Positions 34,135 to 45,893 are shown, counted from the stretch's first letter. The stretch: DNA of 64,000 nt from Candidatus Altimarinota bacterium (GCA_025210615.1 JAOARJ010000012.1:1-64000), one strand, 5' to 3'. Translations and numbers: made by a program. Notes: generated by a model not told the origin, from the sequence alone.

Positions 34135-35052
34135 TTAATCTTCATGTCAATGCATATTTTTTGCATTATCCAAAGCTTCTAAATAAGCATAATACCAAAT
34201 AGACGCCTTTAATATATCTAAAACGGTCCCTAAATAAGCAATTAAAGCAAAAACTCATAATCATATAATAGATAACAATATAACCGCTATAAATAAAAAT
34301 AATTGCGAAGTTATATAAGTAAAAGCTCAAATAAGAGCAATGGGAATAAATAAAAATACTATAAAATTAATTATTACTCTTGTATTTAATACAAACATTA
34401 AAAAATATAATCTGATAGTCACATGCAAATTAAAAAACACTAATTGAACTGATTTTGAAATAGCTTCAAATATCGGTTTTTTTTCTAAAACTATAATATA
34501 TTTCGCATAAGAAAATAGTATATTAATAATTACAGAAATAATAGCTAAAAACAAGAATACATAGCTTATTCAAGTTATATATTCAACTCAAACAAATCTA
34601 ATAGCAAATAAATATAAATTAAAAATACTCAGTAATTTAAATTCTGAAAAAATATTATTATATTCAAATAATGGCCAAAAATTTACTACTCATTGCCCTA
34701 CTGCATCTGATGCACTCATCTCTTTTTCTTTATAGATTGATTCTATTTTCTTTATTAATCAAACTTCAAAAATAGGAGCTAAGATAAAATAACACAAAAC
34801 AATTATTCAAGCCGTTATTAGTATCGGCATCAAATAATCACTATGAAAAAAATCAAGTATAATTTTTAATGCCCTATCATCCTGTTTAAATAAAACTACT
34901 GCAGTATAAGTAAACTGATAAACAAGGAGTCAAGTCATAAAAATCATCGACAAAAGCCCTGGCAGAATATAAAACTTTTTTAAAGAAGTTTTTGATAAAA
35001 CAATCTCCCAAGCTGGTGTTATTATATGTTGTCTAATCTGTTCTTTATCCAT
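34135..35052 (-). CDS. Polytopic membrane protein of unknown function
   Basis: 305 aa, about six hydrophobic segments, e.g. FYILPGLLSMIFMTGLLVYQ, TAGIIVLCYFILAPIFEVGL and a C-terminal pair. The cytoplasmic N-terminus begins MDKEQIRQHIITPAWEIVLS. It overlaps the preceding solute-binding protein gene by 8 bases and is the last gene of the operon, so translation is probably coupled. No ATP-binding cassette or permease signature was seen. Function unknown. Confidence 0.7.
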
Positions 35053-37204
35053 TTTTTCACACCATTATTTTGTATAAAAATTTTATAAATGAAATTAATC
35101 ATCTCTCCTCACTTCTAGCTTGTTTTTTAAATGTTATATAAGCGTTTAAATATCATTTTTTTCTTAAATCCATATCAGGAGTATGCTCCACTTTCTTAAA
35201 GTTCTTAATATTTTTATCAGTAAGATAATATAAACAAGGTGAATAAATTGTCTTCACAATATGCTCTTTGCTTAATATTTCTAACACTTTGTTTTTTAAT
35301 AAATCTCTTTTTTTCTCTGATAAATTATTTTCTTTTAATTCTTCAAGTAATATATCCAGCTCTGGCTTTTTAATATTACTAAAATTATTTCAATTTTTCG
35401 CTTGACTAGAATGGAAATAAGGAAATAAATTAAAATCAAAATACCCTAAATCAATTCAAGCGATAATAATATCATAATCTTTACTTCAATCTGAAATGCT
35501 AGCAAGTAGAGCGTTAACACTTATCGGTACTAATTCTACTTCTATTCAAGAAACTGCTAAATTATTTTTAAAATGTTCAGCGATAACTAAAGCATCTTTT
35601 TGAGAATCAATATAAAGAATTCTCAAAGTAAACTTTTTCAAATCAGAATTATAAAAATATTTTTTATCTAATTTTTCAACTTCAGCTAATTCTTCTTTTG
35701 TCATTTCTACATCAAGTTCTAAATTATCTTTTAATCTCTTTCTTAATGTTTCATAATAAGCCTGTTTAGCGTCTTTTAATTTATTAACGTCATTATTATA
35801 ATATAAATCAAATTCTTCTTTTAAAATTTTTTGTCCTCATTCTTCAAAATATATTTTATATTTATTTAATCATTTTTTAATATTTCAAAATTCTTCTTTT
35901 AATCTGTATAAAAACGTTTTATTTCAAGCTTTAAATCATTTTAATTTATAATCATTTATCCAAACACTAGTAACATTATCTTCAGCTGGAATTTCTCATT
36001 CTAATCTAAAATCATCATGATCAATAAAACTTTGGCTACGAGTCACAGGAGAAATAATATATTTTAAAACTGGATTTATTTCTTCCATTTTAGAGTCTAT
36101 TATCTCATTTTCTTTTTTAGTCACAATTTGTGTTATTAAACCTGATTTTTTATAATATCATTTTTCTTGTAATAAAGCTTCTATATTTTTATTTTCTGGT
36201 TCTTTATCAATAACAACATCAGTCAAATAAGGATTATTTACTTCTATATTTCATTGATCTAAATCTCACAATAATCTATCTTTATCAATATAACTAAGCA
36301 AAACTCATCTTAAATCTGTATTTGTTATTTTTTGCGCATTCACAAAGGCTCAGACAAATTGATTTAGATAATATTTATTATTATTAAATCTTGGCAAAGT
36401 ATCTCAAACAACTTTATTTTTATCATAAAAAGCATTAATTTTATCTTGATTTCTAAAGAATTCTGGCATATCTTTAAAAAATGTAAAACTAATATTTTTT
36501 ATATATTGATTTGATAAAGATTCTTGATTTTTTTCTAATACTAACCTTTTTATACTTGTTTTATCATCTGTCGTAATATCTTTTACAACATAATCTCAAG
36601 AATAAATTCCATTATATGGATTTAGTTTTCAAGAAATTTCGTCAGGTTTTAAATTAGCTAAATAATCAGCTTGTAAGACTGGTTGTCTTAAAATATTTAA
36701 AATATTTATATCTCTTGTTGGCGTACTAAAAGTAATATATCATTTTCTTTCTTCTATAACAGTATTTTTCAAAATTGCTTTTGCAAGAGGATTTATATCA
36801 GTGTCTTTTAAAATTTGGAATGATTTAACAAAATCTTTTGTTGTCACATCTTTTCCATCTGACCATTTTCTTCCCTCTTCAATATTACACTTAATAAAAG
36901 CCAAATTGTCTAAATTACAACTAGCTAAACTAGGCACAAATTTCTTTTCATTAATGTTATATTCCATTAAAGAACGATACAAATATCAAGTTATATATTG
37001 ATTATAATCTGTATCTTCTAAAAGTGGATTCAGAGAAGGAATTTCTCAAATAATTCATTCTTTTACAACTCAACCTTCTGTTGGAACTTCACTTGCATCA
37101 AAGTACAAAAACACATAGTATAAATGTGAAAAAATTGCTACAACAAAAGCAATACTTAATAAAAATAAGTATTTTTTTAATTTTTTAATCTTATATGATT
37201 GCAT
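35045..37204 (-). CDS. Membrane-anchored extracellular solute-binding protein, family 5
   Basis: 719 aa. An N-terminal membrane anchor (KYLFLLSIAFVVAIFSHLYY) and then the peptide/nickel-binding fold: EGIIGEIPSLNPLLEDTDYN, YLYRSLMEYNINEKKFVPSL, RKWSDGKDVTTKDFVKSFQI, FVGAFVNAQKITNTDLRGVL and the late KDYDIIIAGIDLGYFDFNLF. It should bind oligopeptides or similar at the cell surface. No DppB-D/OppB-F transporter genes follow; only an unknown membrane protein overlaps it. The long helical insertion near residues 420-480 (Lys/Glu-rich) is unusual. Sits directly after secG. Confidence 0.82.
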
Positions 37205-37232
37205 TTTTAAATATTAATTTTTTAAAAATGAT

Positions 37233-37451
37233 TTATTTGCCTAAAACAAATAACACAACAGCGTTTAAAATAAAAGCAGCAGATAAAACAATAGTAGCTA
37301 CAAATAAAAATTTTTCAGCTCCTCTTTTTTTCATTCATCCAGCAACCCCACTTCCCATAGTAGTCAAATTAAGTCCAGTAGATTTATTTTGTAATAATAC
37401 AGCAATAATAAGTAAAATTGCCAAAACTACTTCTAACATTTTTAAGTCCAT
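37233..37451 (-). CDS. secG: Preprotein translocase subunit SecG
   Basis: 72 aa. Two membrane helices with the conserved LLQNKSTGLNLTTMGSGVAG segment (family: 'LlQ...gg.l...fgg') and KKRGAEKFLFVATIVLSAAF. SecG assists SecYE during protein export. In the middle of an 11-gene operon, 16 bases from the preceding gene. Confidence 0.88.
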
Positions 37452-37467
37452 ATTTTCTTTTTTTTAA

Positions 37468-37884
37468 TTATTTAATAAATATTATAGAGTAGAGAGTATT
37501 TAAAAATGAAAAAATTGCAACTATAATTATAAAGTTTGTTATTCAATTTATATTATATGACAACATTGAAATCTTTAAGCTTTCTGTTATTCTAGCGAAT
37601 AATAAGAAGGTCGCAGTCGTTCAAAAAATTATTCAAATAAACTTCGTAATTATATATTCTGGAAGAGTTAATTTCTTAAATAAAAAAATTATCCCTAAAT
37701 TTACTATAGTTAACAACGTTCATAATAAAAAATAACTCCTAATATCACAAAAAGCTTTTACATCATTTATACAAGCCGTCGTGATAGACGCTAGATTTTG
37801 TGTTCAAAATAAATAATCATTTCAATATTTTATTCACACAAACAGCAATAAGCTATTCAGAATTATCAAAAATAAAACTTTCAT
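37468..37884 (-). CDS. Four-helix membrane protein of unknown function
   Basis: 138 aa, four hydrophobic helices (VLFLIILNSLLLFVGIKYGN; FLLGTLLTIVNLGIIFLF; TKFIGIIFGTTATFLLFA; ITNFIIIVAIFSFLNTLYSI). One pair of Cys in the first loop (TACINDVKAFCDI). No family recognised. In the operon between a DUF-like membrane protein and secG. Confidence 0.6.
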
Positions 37885-37909
37885 AATTTATATTTTTTAT
37901 CTAAATTTT

Positions 37910-38368
37910 TTATAATTTTAAAAGTCTAATTAATTTATCCATCATTGTATACTCTGCTTTCTCATCTTCTTCAGCATAATTATGCATTATATCAGTTACT
38001 TCTCCAGCAATAGAATTATCTAATTTTAATTCTAAAGTTTTTATTCATTTTATATTTAAATTTAATCTCAAAAATTGAGCTTGATCCCTATTATAAACAA
38101 CAGCAAAATTTCTAATTTTAGAATAATCATAAAAATTATTATCCACTTTTATTCATAAGCTTGTTATAATAACCTCCACTTCATCTTCACTATTATTTTC
38201 TACATAGATATACAGCCCTGTCACCAAAATAATCACAAAACTCATTATATATAAAGAACTTATAATCCCCCATAAAACAAATCAAATAACAATTGCTCCA
38301 GCAGTTATATACCATAATTGTCATCTCTTTTTATCTGTTGAAAATGTCCACGAAAAAATCTTTTCCAT
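37910..38368 (-). CDS. Membrane protein with cytosolic beta domain, unknown function
   Basis: 152 aa. Begins MEKIFSWTFSTDKKRGQLWY, two helices (ITAGAIVIGFVLWGIISSLY, SFVIILVTGLYIYVENNS), then a soluble domain with ISSLGIKVDNNFYDYSKIRN-like sequence that recalls PH-like domains of DUF-type membrane proteins. Its neighbours upstream and downstream are also small membrane proteins. Function unknown. Confidence 0.6.
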
Positions 38369-38384
38369 AAGTATTTTTTATTTA

Positions 38385-38759
38385 TTAAATATAATTTGAT
38401 AAAATATAATTCAAAAGAAACCGGCTTAAACTAGCTAAAGCAAATCAAGCTAATGCCATAATAATTGTATCTCTTCATTTTGTTTTCTCTTGAGAAATAG
38501 ACCCGAATAATATTTGATAAGCTCAAATTATTATAAATAAAACTGATACAGTTCAAGCAAAACCTAATAAAAAATCAATCGCATATTTCAAAATATGAGG
38601 AATATCATTAAGATGAATTTCTCAATTTCTAAGTTTATCTTGAGTTATATCTTTTCATCATAAGATTCAAGTATTCTCTTTTCACTCACCATCAGCAAAG
38701 ACTGTAAGACTAGTTAATTTAGTAGCAAATAATGTAATTAAAGCTAAATATTTTTTCAT
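38385..38759 (-). CDS. VirB2/TrbC-like two-helix membrane protein
   Basis: 124 aa. Signal peptide (MKKYLALITLFATKLTSLTV, then FADGEG), two helices (FLLGFAGTVSVLFIIIGAYQ and DTIIMALAGFALASLSRFLL) joined by the charged loop GSISQEKTKGR. Same plan as the pair at 32523-33265 but clearly diverged. Probably a pilin-like or channel component; not assignable further. Confidence 0.65.
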
Positions 38760-38774
38760 ATCATTATAATAATT

Positions 38775-39482
38775 TTATAATTTATTTTGTAATTTGAAAA
38801 TCAAATCATCTACAACATACTTTGATAAAACATTCGTTTTTTCTATCGCATTTATTTTCTCCTCTATATTATCCAAAAATTCTGTAAAAACAAGGTTTTC
38901 TTTACTATAAATAATAAAAGTTTTCAAAAAATCTAAATAATCTGATTTTTCTAACTTTTCACTATAAAAATAAGAAGCCAATTTATTATCCTGTTTTTTC
39001 ACAAATCTATCTAATAAATTATAATAAAACTCATTCTTACTAGACACCTTTTTATCAGATAAATATATTTTAGAAACCCTAGAAATAATAGTATCTAAAA
39101 TATTATTTTCTCAAGCATTAGTAAGCAAAATTATATTTCAATATCAAGGCTCTTCAAGAAATTTTAATAACGCATTTCCAGAATTTATATTCAGCCTACT
39201 TATATTTTCTATAATAAAAATTTGAAATCATTCTCATGGTTTTTGATGTGATTTATAAAGGAGTTCTCTCGCTTGCTCAGTTTTTATTCTTTCACCATTA
39301 TCATTAAGTGAAATCAAATTATATTTACTTATTTTATGCTCATCAAATAAACTTTGAGCCAAATTAAAAACATCTAAATTAGTCTTTACCAAATTATCAC
39401 TTAAAAACAAAAAAGGCGCTATTTCTTTATTATTTAAAATAGCATCATTTATCTTTTCTTTAGTTTTTTCTATAAAATCCAT
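38775..39482 (-). CDS. holB: DNA polymerase III subunit delta prime-like
   Basis: 235 aa, shorter than typical (about 330). Starts MDFIEKTKEKINDAILNNKE with IAPFLFLSDNLVKTNL in place of a P-loop, then IIENISRLNINSGNALLKFL-EEP, NIILLTNAGENNILDTIISR and a C-terminal helical region. The 'NALLKxLEEP' sensor and 'I.SR' arginine finger are the clamp-loader signature. The zinc-binding cysteines of DnaX/HolB are absent. With HolA (12979-13920) it supports a complete clamp loader. Confidence 0.8.
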
Positions 39483-39506
39483 AAAATTTTATTAAATAAA
39501 TAAAAT

Positions 39507-39884
39507 TTATGCCGCTTTATCAAATTTATCATCATTAAATATTTCTTGTTTTTCTTGCTCATTATTTCTTATTTCTGATAATTCATCTTTAGGTTTTATT
39601 GTTTCTGTTTCTATTTCTCTTTTTTCATCTCTAAGTTTAGATAATTCATCTGCCATTTTTTCGGGATTCATTCTTCAAGCCATAATAGTTTTTATTAATG
39701 CAGAAAATGGTATCCAATCACCATCAGGTTTATCACAAACTTTTACGACATCTAAAACCCTCCCAGAAAACTCTTCCTTAAAATCAAGAATATCTTCTGA
39801 AGATTTATCTACTTTTCATCTATGTTCAGCAAGATTAATAACATTATTCTCAATGTTATCAACTTTGTCATCAGCATTTCCCAT
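39507..39884 (-). CDS. Small acidic soluble protein of unknown function
   Basis: 125 aa, no signal peptide or membrane segment. Helical and charged: DKVDNIENNVINLAEHRGKV near the start, one aromatic patch (DKPDGDWIPFSALIKTIMAG), and a coiled-coil-like Glu/Lys tail. 24 bases before holB. No family recognised. Confidence 0.6.
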
Positions 39885-39955
39885 AATTCTACATTTATTT
39901 TTTATTTTTGTCACCCCTATTATAACAGATTTTCTATTTTTTTCAAAATTTTAAA

Positions 39956-40552
39956 TTAATTTTTATTTATTTCAACTAATTCAGGCTCTAATTTCAAATT
40001 TAAATTATTTTTTAGGTTTATTTTATCTCTATATAATCTAAAAATTGTTATTAAATTAATACTTATCATTAGTGTTTCAGTCATAACTCATCAAATTGAT
40101 TGATTATAAAAATGATAACTAAGCCAAAGTGTTGAGGTAAATAACAATCAACATCTAAAAATTATTCATTTTCAACTAAGATAAAAAAATGAATATAAAG
40201 CTGTAAAACAAGCTATTATAGCCAAAATAGAACCTGTGTTTTGATAATTTAAAATAGCATTTATTCAATATATAACTGCAAATAATATAAATAATTTAAA
40301 ATTTCTTGGATATCTCAAAGCTACTATTCACCTTCATATATTGATAAAACTAATTACTGCTGTAATAAATAATCCCATAAAATAATAATGTCATATCCAA
40401 AATACCAAAGCAAAAATCTGAAGATAAATAAATTTTTTATCATCTTTATTTGAAAGAGCTATAATTTGGATAAGAAAGGACATAATTCCCAAAATTTGTC
40501 CAACTGGATTAGCATTAAATATTTCTATTATGTTATTTATTATTTCTTGCAT
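39956..40552 (-). CDS. YgjV-family inner membrane protein (copy 1)
   Basis: 198 aa, about six short hydrophobic helices. MQEIINNIIEIFNANPVGQI, GIMSFLIQIIALSNKDDKKF, FWIGHYYFMGLFITAVISFI, NIGRGIVALRYPRN and the C-terminal ISINLITIFRLYRD match the layout of YgjV ('igqllGilgfil.i..f...dd....', 'fa.h....G....a....i...R'). Role of the family unknown. Tandem duplicate of the next gene upstream; the two share start, end and length exactly. Confidence 0.7.
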
Positions 40553-40563
40553 ATTTTTTAAAA

Positions 40564-41160
40564 TTATTTTTTATTTATTTCTACTAATTCAGGTTCTAAT
40601 TCTAAATTTAAATTATTTTTTAAGTTTATTTTATCTCTGTATAATCTAAAAACTGTTAATAAATTTAAACTTGTCATAGTTATCTCTGTCATTACTCATC
40701 ATATAGAATGATTCAAAAAATGATAAGCCATCCAAGTTATTCAAACTCAAAATAATGTTAATCTAAATAATATTCACTTTCAACTTAAAAAGAAAAATGC
40801 GTATAATGCCGTAAAACTTGCAACTATTGCTAAAATAGAAGATAAATTTTGATAATTATAAACAGCATTTATTCAATAAATAATAACAAAAATTAAAAAT
40901 ATTTTAATATTTTTAGGAAATTTCAATACAGTAAATCATCTCATCATATTTATAAAAGCAATTACACTTGTAATAAATAATCACATTAGTCAAAAATGAA
41001 CTATCCAAAAAATACTCGCAAAAGACTGAAAAAGAATTAATTTCTTGTCATCTTTGTTAATAACTCAGAAAATTTGCACTATAAATGCAATTAATCAAAA
41101 TGTTTGAGCAACAGGATTAGCATTAAATATCTCTATTATATTATTTATTATTTCTTGCAT
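40564..41160 (-). CDS. YgjV-family inner membrane protein (copy 2)
   Basis: 198 aa, same length as the neighbour 11 bases downstream, and clearly a tandem duplication: both begin MQEIINNIIEIFNANPV and end ...LEPELVEINK.. The middle has diverged while keeping the helix pattern, which points to an old duplication with the ends conserved, or to partial gene conversion. Starts 7 bases after the ymdB-like gene's stop. Confidence 0.7.
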
Positions 41161-41167
41161 AATATTT

Positions 41168-41977
41168 TTAATTTAGTTTTCAATTTATTCTGATTTTCTC
41201 TACTTTAGTCGCTTTTTTATCTTCTATTTCTACAAATAATCAATTTACAACATATTCAGTTGCCTCACGAGGCTCTATTTTCTTTAATCATCATCAAGTC
41301 ATAAATCCTTGCCTAAGCCCTTCTAAATCAGCTCAGATAACGCTATTTTCCGCCCCAACCATTCAAACATCAGATATCATAGCTGTTCATTTTGGTAAAA
41401 TTTTATCATCATTTGTCTGAATATGCGTATGAGTTCAAAAAACTACACTAGCTATTCAATCTTGCATCAAAGCCATTGCATTTATCTCGCTTGTCGTTTC
41501 TCTATGAAAATCTACAACTATTGCATCTAGTTCATCTCTATTATATTGTTTTAAAATTTCTTCAAGTCTAATAAAAGGATTATAAACATCAACTCTCAAA
41601 AACACTCCTGATAATAAATTTATCACTAATATTTTTTTTCAGTCTTTTTCATAAACCGCATGTCATTTTCAAGGCAATTTAAATTCATCTGTTTCATAAT
41701 AATTATCAGGCCTAAGAGCATAAGGCGATTCACCATCTAATTCTTCTAAAATATCCATTTTTCTGCTTAATGTATGATTTCATCAAGTTACAATATCTAC
41801 TCATAAATCTTTTAAAAAAGCCAAATGATTTTTGTTTGGTCCGCTTCAATGTGTCATATTTTCTCAATTCGCGATTATAAAATCTGGATTATATTTTTCT
41901 TTTAAAGAAACTATCTCTTTAGCCAGTCAAAACCTACCTACTTTTCCATAAATATCACCAAAAATTAATACTTTCAT
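41168..41977 (-). CDS. ymdB: YmdB-family metallophosphoesterase (2',3'-cyclic nucleotide phosphodiesterase)
   Basis: 269 aa. Metal-binding motifs in order: LIFGDIYGKVGR, NGENMTHGSG (GEN), VDIVTGGNHTLSRK (GNH), DFHRETTSE and GTHTHIQTND. These are the signature of the TIGR00282/YmdB family, which hydrolyse 2',3'-cyclic nucleotides and affect RNA turnover and multicellular behaviour in Bacillus. Most motif glycines are UGA. First gene of the operon that continues to 34135. Confidence 0.9.
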
Positions 41978-42073
41978 AATTTATTTTTAAATTTTAAATT
42001 GATTTTTTGAAATATAAAGTAATATAACTATAATAAAAAAATAATATTTTACAAAATAAAAGCTATAAAAAAT

Positions 42074-42460
42074 ATGAAAAAAAGAATCCTGCTTCTAATA
42101 ATACTTATAATTTTTCTATTAAATTTAATCACTTTTTGATTAATAATAAATTTCTTAAATCCTTTATGAAGTACTGAAAAATCTCAAATAATAGCATTAA
42201 TAATATTTAGCTGAAATTTATTTATGACTATCGCTTCATTTTTAACACTATTTATTTATTTTTTCAAAAGAATTTATAATAGATGAGAAGTTTTTGTAAG
42301 TCATGTTTTTTCTTCTATGAGGCAATGAGCATTAATCTGAGCTTATAGTGTGAGCTTGCTTCACTTTTATAGAATGGAGGTCTTAACAATCCAAACAGCT
42401 GGACTCCTAGCCGTAGCTCTTATATTTATAGAACTATTCTTTCAAAACTTTGAAGACTAA
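42074..42460 (+). CDS. Membrane protein of unknown function
   Basis: 128 aa, four hydrophobic segments (ILLLIILIIFLLNLITFGLI; QIIALIIFSGNLFMTIASFL; GALIGAYSVSLLHFYR; GLLAVALIFIELFF). N-terminus MKKR, C-terminus FQNFED. No family recognised. Divergent from the ymdB operon, 112 bases before the TPR gene; a palindromic repeat lies in that gap. Confidence 0.65.
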
Positions 42461-42489
42461 AAAATCACTTTTTTCTCAATAGATTAGAT

Positions 42490-42529
42490 AGCTACCCTCT
42501 CCTTGTAGGAGAGGGGCTGGGGGTGAGGT
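42490..42529. repeat. GC-rich palindromic repeat
   Basis: TACCCTCTCCTTGTAGGAGA followed by GGGGCTGGGGGTGAGG: a perfect 9-bp stem CCCTCTCCT/AGGAGAGGG with a G-rich tail, in otherwise AT-only intergenic DNA. From memory, very similar sequences occur in the intergenic regions of unrelated bacteria. Confidence 0.75.
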
Positions 42530-42571
42530 AAATATAAATAATAAAAAACTTAATAATTTAATAAAATTAAA

Positions 42572-44059
42572 ATGAATATAAATAAAACAAAAGTTATAAT
42601 CTGAATTTTCACAGCTTTATTTATCATTTCTTGATGATTAATTGTAAAAGATATTATTTTCCCTGAATATAATGACGACACTCTGATAAATAAAAACAAA
42701 AATTTAATAGAAGAAATAGATAAATTAGAAGATAAAAAACAAGAAAATATTAATACTAAAGATAAGAAAAAGGCAGCTTTAGAAAAAATTAGAAATAGAT
42801 ATTCGCTAAGATGAATTATAATTAAATGAGATTTATATAACAAACAAAATGAACCAGATAAAGCTCTGAAACAATATTTAAATGCGTTAGAAAAATTACC
42901 TAGTGATGAAGCAATAATCAAAAAGATCGCTGATTTATATTTCAATAAAAAAGATTTTAAAAACGCTTATGAATATTATTTAAAAATAAAAGATAGCGAA
43001 AATGCTCCGCTGGACAAACTCGTTTTATCTCTTATTTATGGAGAAAATTTAGATAGTGAATCAAGCCTTAGAAAATTAGCTTTTTTAATAAAACAAGACT
43101 TTCCTTTAGATTCTCAAAGCAAATTTTATTATATGAATAGTTTATGATGTTTAAACGATTTTCATCTATGTAAAAAGAATTTTAATACTTATTTTGAAAA
43201 AAATGAGAATATTACTGATCCAAAATTATTAGATATAAAAAATGCTATTCAAAAATATAGAGATTTTAAAATAGATGAAATTTATTATAAAGATACTTTA
43301 TTAACTGCTAGTTTTTTTGAAAATTGAATGTATCCAATTTCGGCTAATCTTTGAGAACAAATCTTAGAAAAAAAACCAAATTATCAAAGTGTAATGCAAA
43401 TTATTTGAAAAAGTTATTATGAATTACAAAACTTTGAAAAAGCTAGAGAAATCCTAGAAGATAGCTATGAATTAGATACTAATAATCCAAAAATTAGTTA
43501 TTTATTATGAATTATTAATTTTGAACTTAAAGATTATGAAAGCAGTAGTTTATACTTTAATGCTGCTATTAAATCAGGTTATACGCCTAAAGAAGATTTA
43601 GAAAGAAGACTTGCTTATAATTATTATATTTTAGAGCAAACTGAAAATATGCTTACAATATTTAAATACCTTCTTGATGAGGAAAATTCTACTATTTCAG
43701 ATTTTTCATTATGAATTTATCACGCTATCACAAATGATAAAAAAACTATGGCTATCAAATGGGCAAATAAGGCCAAAGAAAAATTCCCTGATGAGGAGAT
43801 ATTTTATTGATATTTATGATGGATTTATAGAGAATTATGACAACTAGATTTAGCTCAGCAATTACTTGAAAAATGATTAGAAAAAAACTCTAGAAATCCA
43901 CTAATAACACTAAATTTATGATATTTATATCAAACTAAAGGAGATTATGAAAATGCCGAGAAATATTTTAGAAAAACTTATATAATAAATAGCGCTTGAG
44001 AATTCTGACTGTTAGCTAAAAATGAATTAAAAGAACTAGAAAACTTTACAAATAAATAA
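42572..44059 (+). CDS. Membrane-anchored TPR-repeat protein
   Basis: 495 aa. One N-terminal helix (VIIGIFTALFIISGGLIVKD), a coiled-coil stretch (NKNKNLIEEIDKLEDKKQEN), then helical repeats of about 34 residues from residue 90 to the end: 'A...Y..AL...P......I..iAdlYf...df..AyeYYLKI' and near the C-terminus YLYQTKGDYENAEKYFRKTY. TPR scaffold, outside-facing. First gene of the pilus cluster on this strand; PilF/TapF-like roles in pilus assembly are plausible but not proven. Confidence 0.75.
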
Positions 44060-44102
44060 AAATAATTATAATCAAACTTAATTACATAATTATCTATAAA
44101 TT

Positions 44103-44726
44103 ATGGTAGAAAAAAACAATAGATCACCTGAGCAAAATCAGCCACCGGTAAACAGAAATATAGAGGCTTGATTTGCTGATTTAGAAAAAAGAATTCTCAA
44201 AGAAAAAGAGAATAAAGAAAAAAAGGCCAAAGAGCTTAGAAAACTTCTCACTTCCAAAGAGTTAAAAACATTAATAGAATGAATTAAATCTGAAGAAGCT
44301 AGAAAAAAATTAAAAATGGCTCTGGATAAAATCTGAAGAGACTTTGATCAAATATGAGATGATCCTGAAAAATTAGCTGAGCTTGCTAAATTAATCACAG
44401 AAATAAAGGATAAAAATATAGAGTCAACTCAAGAAAAATTATCAGATTTTCATAAATCGATTGATAATTATTCCCCTTCTCAAAAGAATTATTTATCTTC
44501 AAAATTATTCTGAGATAAATTACTTAATAGAGCTGAAAATCCGCAGAACATACTTGACCAAGCATTATGACTGATTATATGAATTATTGATAGCATTGCT
44601 GTTATTTGAAACTTTTCAAAAGATTTAATCAAGTGAATTATAACTTTGCCGAAAGATATTTATGATGAAATAGCATCAAAAAACACTAAAAAAAATCAAA
44701 AAAATGATAATAAAAATAAAAAATAA
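44103..44726 (+). CDS. Charged helical soluble protein of unknown function
   Basis: 207 aa. Long stretches of Lys/Glu-rich helix (residues 25-110, with DLEKRILKEKENKEKKAKEL), then QSQKNYLSSKLFGDKLLNRA-like sequence and a hydrophobic helix near 160 (LIIGIIDSIAVIGNFSKDLI) followed by a Lys/Asn tail. No family recognised. Between TPR protein and PilN-like gene. Confidence 0.6.
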
Positions 44727-44816
44727 GCATTAAAATAACTCATTTTTTGCAAATAAAAAAAAATTATGTTATTATGAGTTAGATATTTGTATATTATAAT
44801 CTTAAATTTCGACCTT

Positions 44817-45332
44817 ATGAATGAAACAAAAGAGGTAAAAACTAAAAAAAGTGGTTTAACACTTAGTGTAATTTTCTTTATTTTAGTTCTTGTAGTTACT
44901 GCTTGAATTAATTTCTATTCAAATAAAATTGAACAAGAAAATAATAAAACTCAAGCTAAAATTGATGAAGTTGTTGCTTCTATCAATAATATTAAAAAAG
45001 ATGAAAAAACTCAAATTTTTGAGCTAATTGAAAGAAATAAAAAAGCTCTTGATAGAAAGGCTATTTTATCTGATATTCCTAATTTTGTAGGAGTTATGAA
45101 ACAAATGAGTGATACTTACAATGTAGATTTTGAATGATTCAATTATTCTAAAGGAATTGTTACTTCTCAAAGTAAAGCTATCACTAATAATGAAAGTTTA
45201 GCTTATGAAAAAGTTGCTAAATTCATTAAAGAATACAGGGCTGATGAAGAAAGTTTATTCAATATCTTATTTATAGATGCTCTTGAATGAACAAATCAAA
45301 TCAAATTTAATGTAGAACTTGAAGTGAAATAA
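44817..45332 (+). CDS. PilN/PilO-like pilus alignment subcomplex protein
   Basis: 171 aa. Short cytoplasmic N-terminus (MNETKEVKTKKSG), one membrane helix (LTLSVIFFILVLVVTAGINF), a coiled coil (residues 38-75) and a small alpha/beta domain. This is the PilN plan (cytoplasmic tail, helix, coiled coil, ferredoxin-like fold) and it directly precedes a PilO-like gene and pilC. No PilM gene is adjacent. The helix-to-coil transition and position make this a good but not certain call. Preceded by a TTGCAA -35-like site at 44750. Confidence 0.65.
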
Positions 45333-45365
45333 ACTTCACTATCTTTATAATATAAAAATTTAAAA

Positions 45366-45893
45366 ATGGAAAACTTAAATGCTAAAAATAAACTAATAGC
45401 TAATATATTGATTATTATTTCTCTATTTGTTTTAGTGTTATTCACAAAAGATGCTTATTTTAATCTTCAAAATAACAAAGAACAAAAAGAAACTCTTGCA
45501 ATTCAATTAGAAGACAAGCAAAAAGAACTTAAAAAATTTGAAGAAATTAAAAATCAAATTGAAAATTCTGATAACACAGAAGTTAATAAATATAACAAAG
45601 ATTTTGCTGAAAATGAAATCATTGATTATTTATATGGTTTAACTGAAGCTGATGATTCTGGAATAAAAGTTATTTCTATGAATTTAGATGCTGGTGAAAT
45701 TAATAAACAAGGATTTATCGAATGAGAAATTAATATGAATCTTAATGTTGATAGTGAAGAAAATTTAATGACTTTAATCGGAAAATTAAATTCTAGTGAA
45801 GACTATAAATTCTTTATTGAAAACTTAGATTATCCTTTTAATGAAGATGAGAAATTCAAAGTTACTCTTCCATTAAAAGTATACTATAAATAA
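45366..45893 (+). CDS. PilO-like pilus alignment subcomplex protein
   Basis: 175 aa. N-terminal helix (LIANILIIISLFVLVLFTKD), a coiled coil (ETLAIQLEDKQKELKKFEEI) and a C-terminal alpha/beta domain (NEIIDYLYGLTEADDSGIKV, then KVTLPLKVYYK). Topology and position after a PilN-like gene fit PilO, which forms a heterodimer with PilN. Only one UGA-Gly is used. 33 bases after the preceding gene. Confidence 0.65.
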
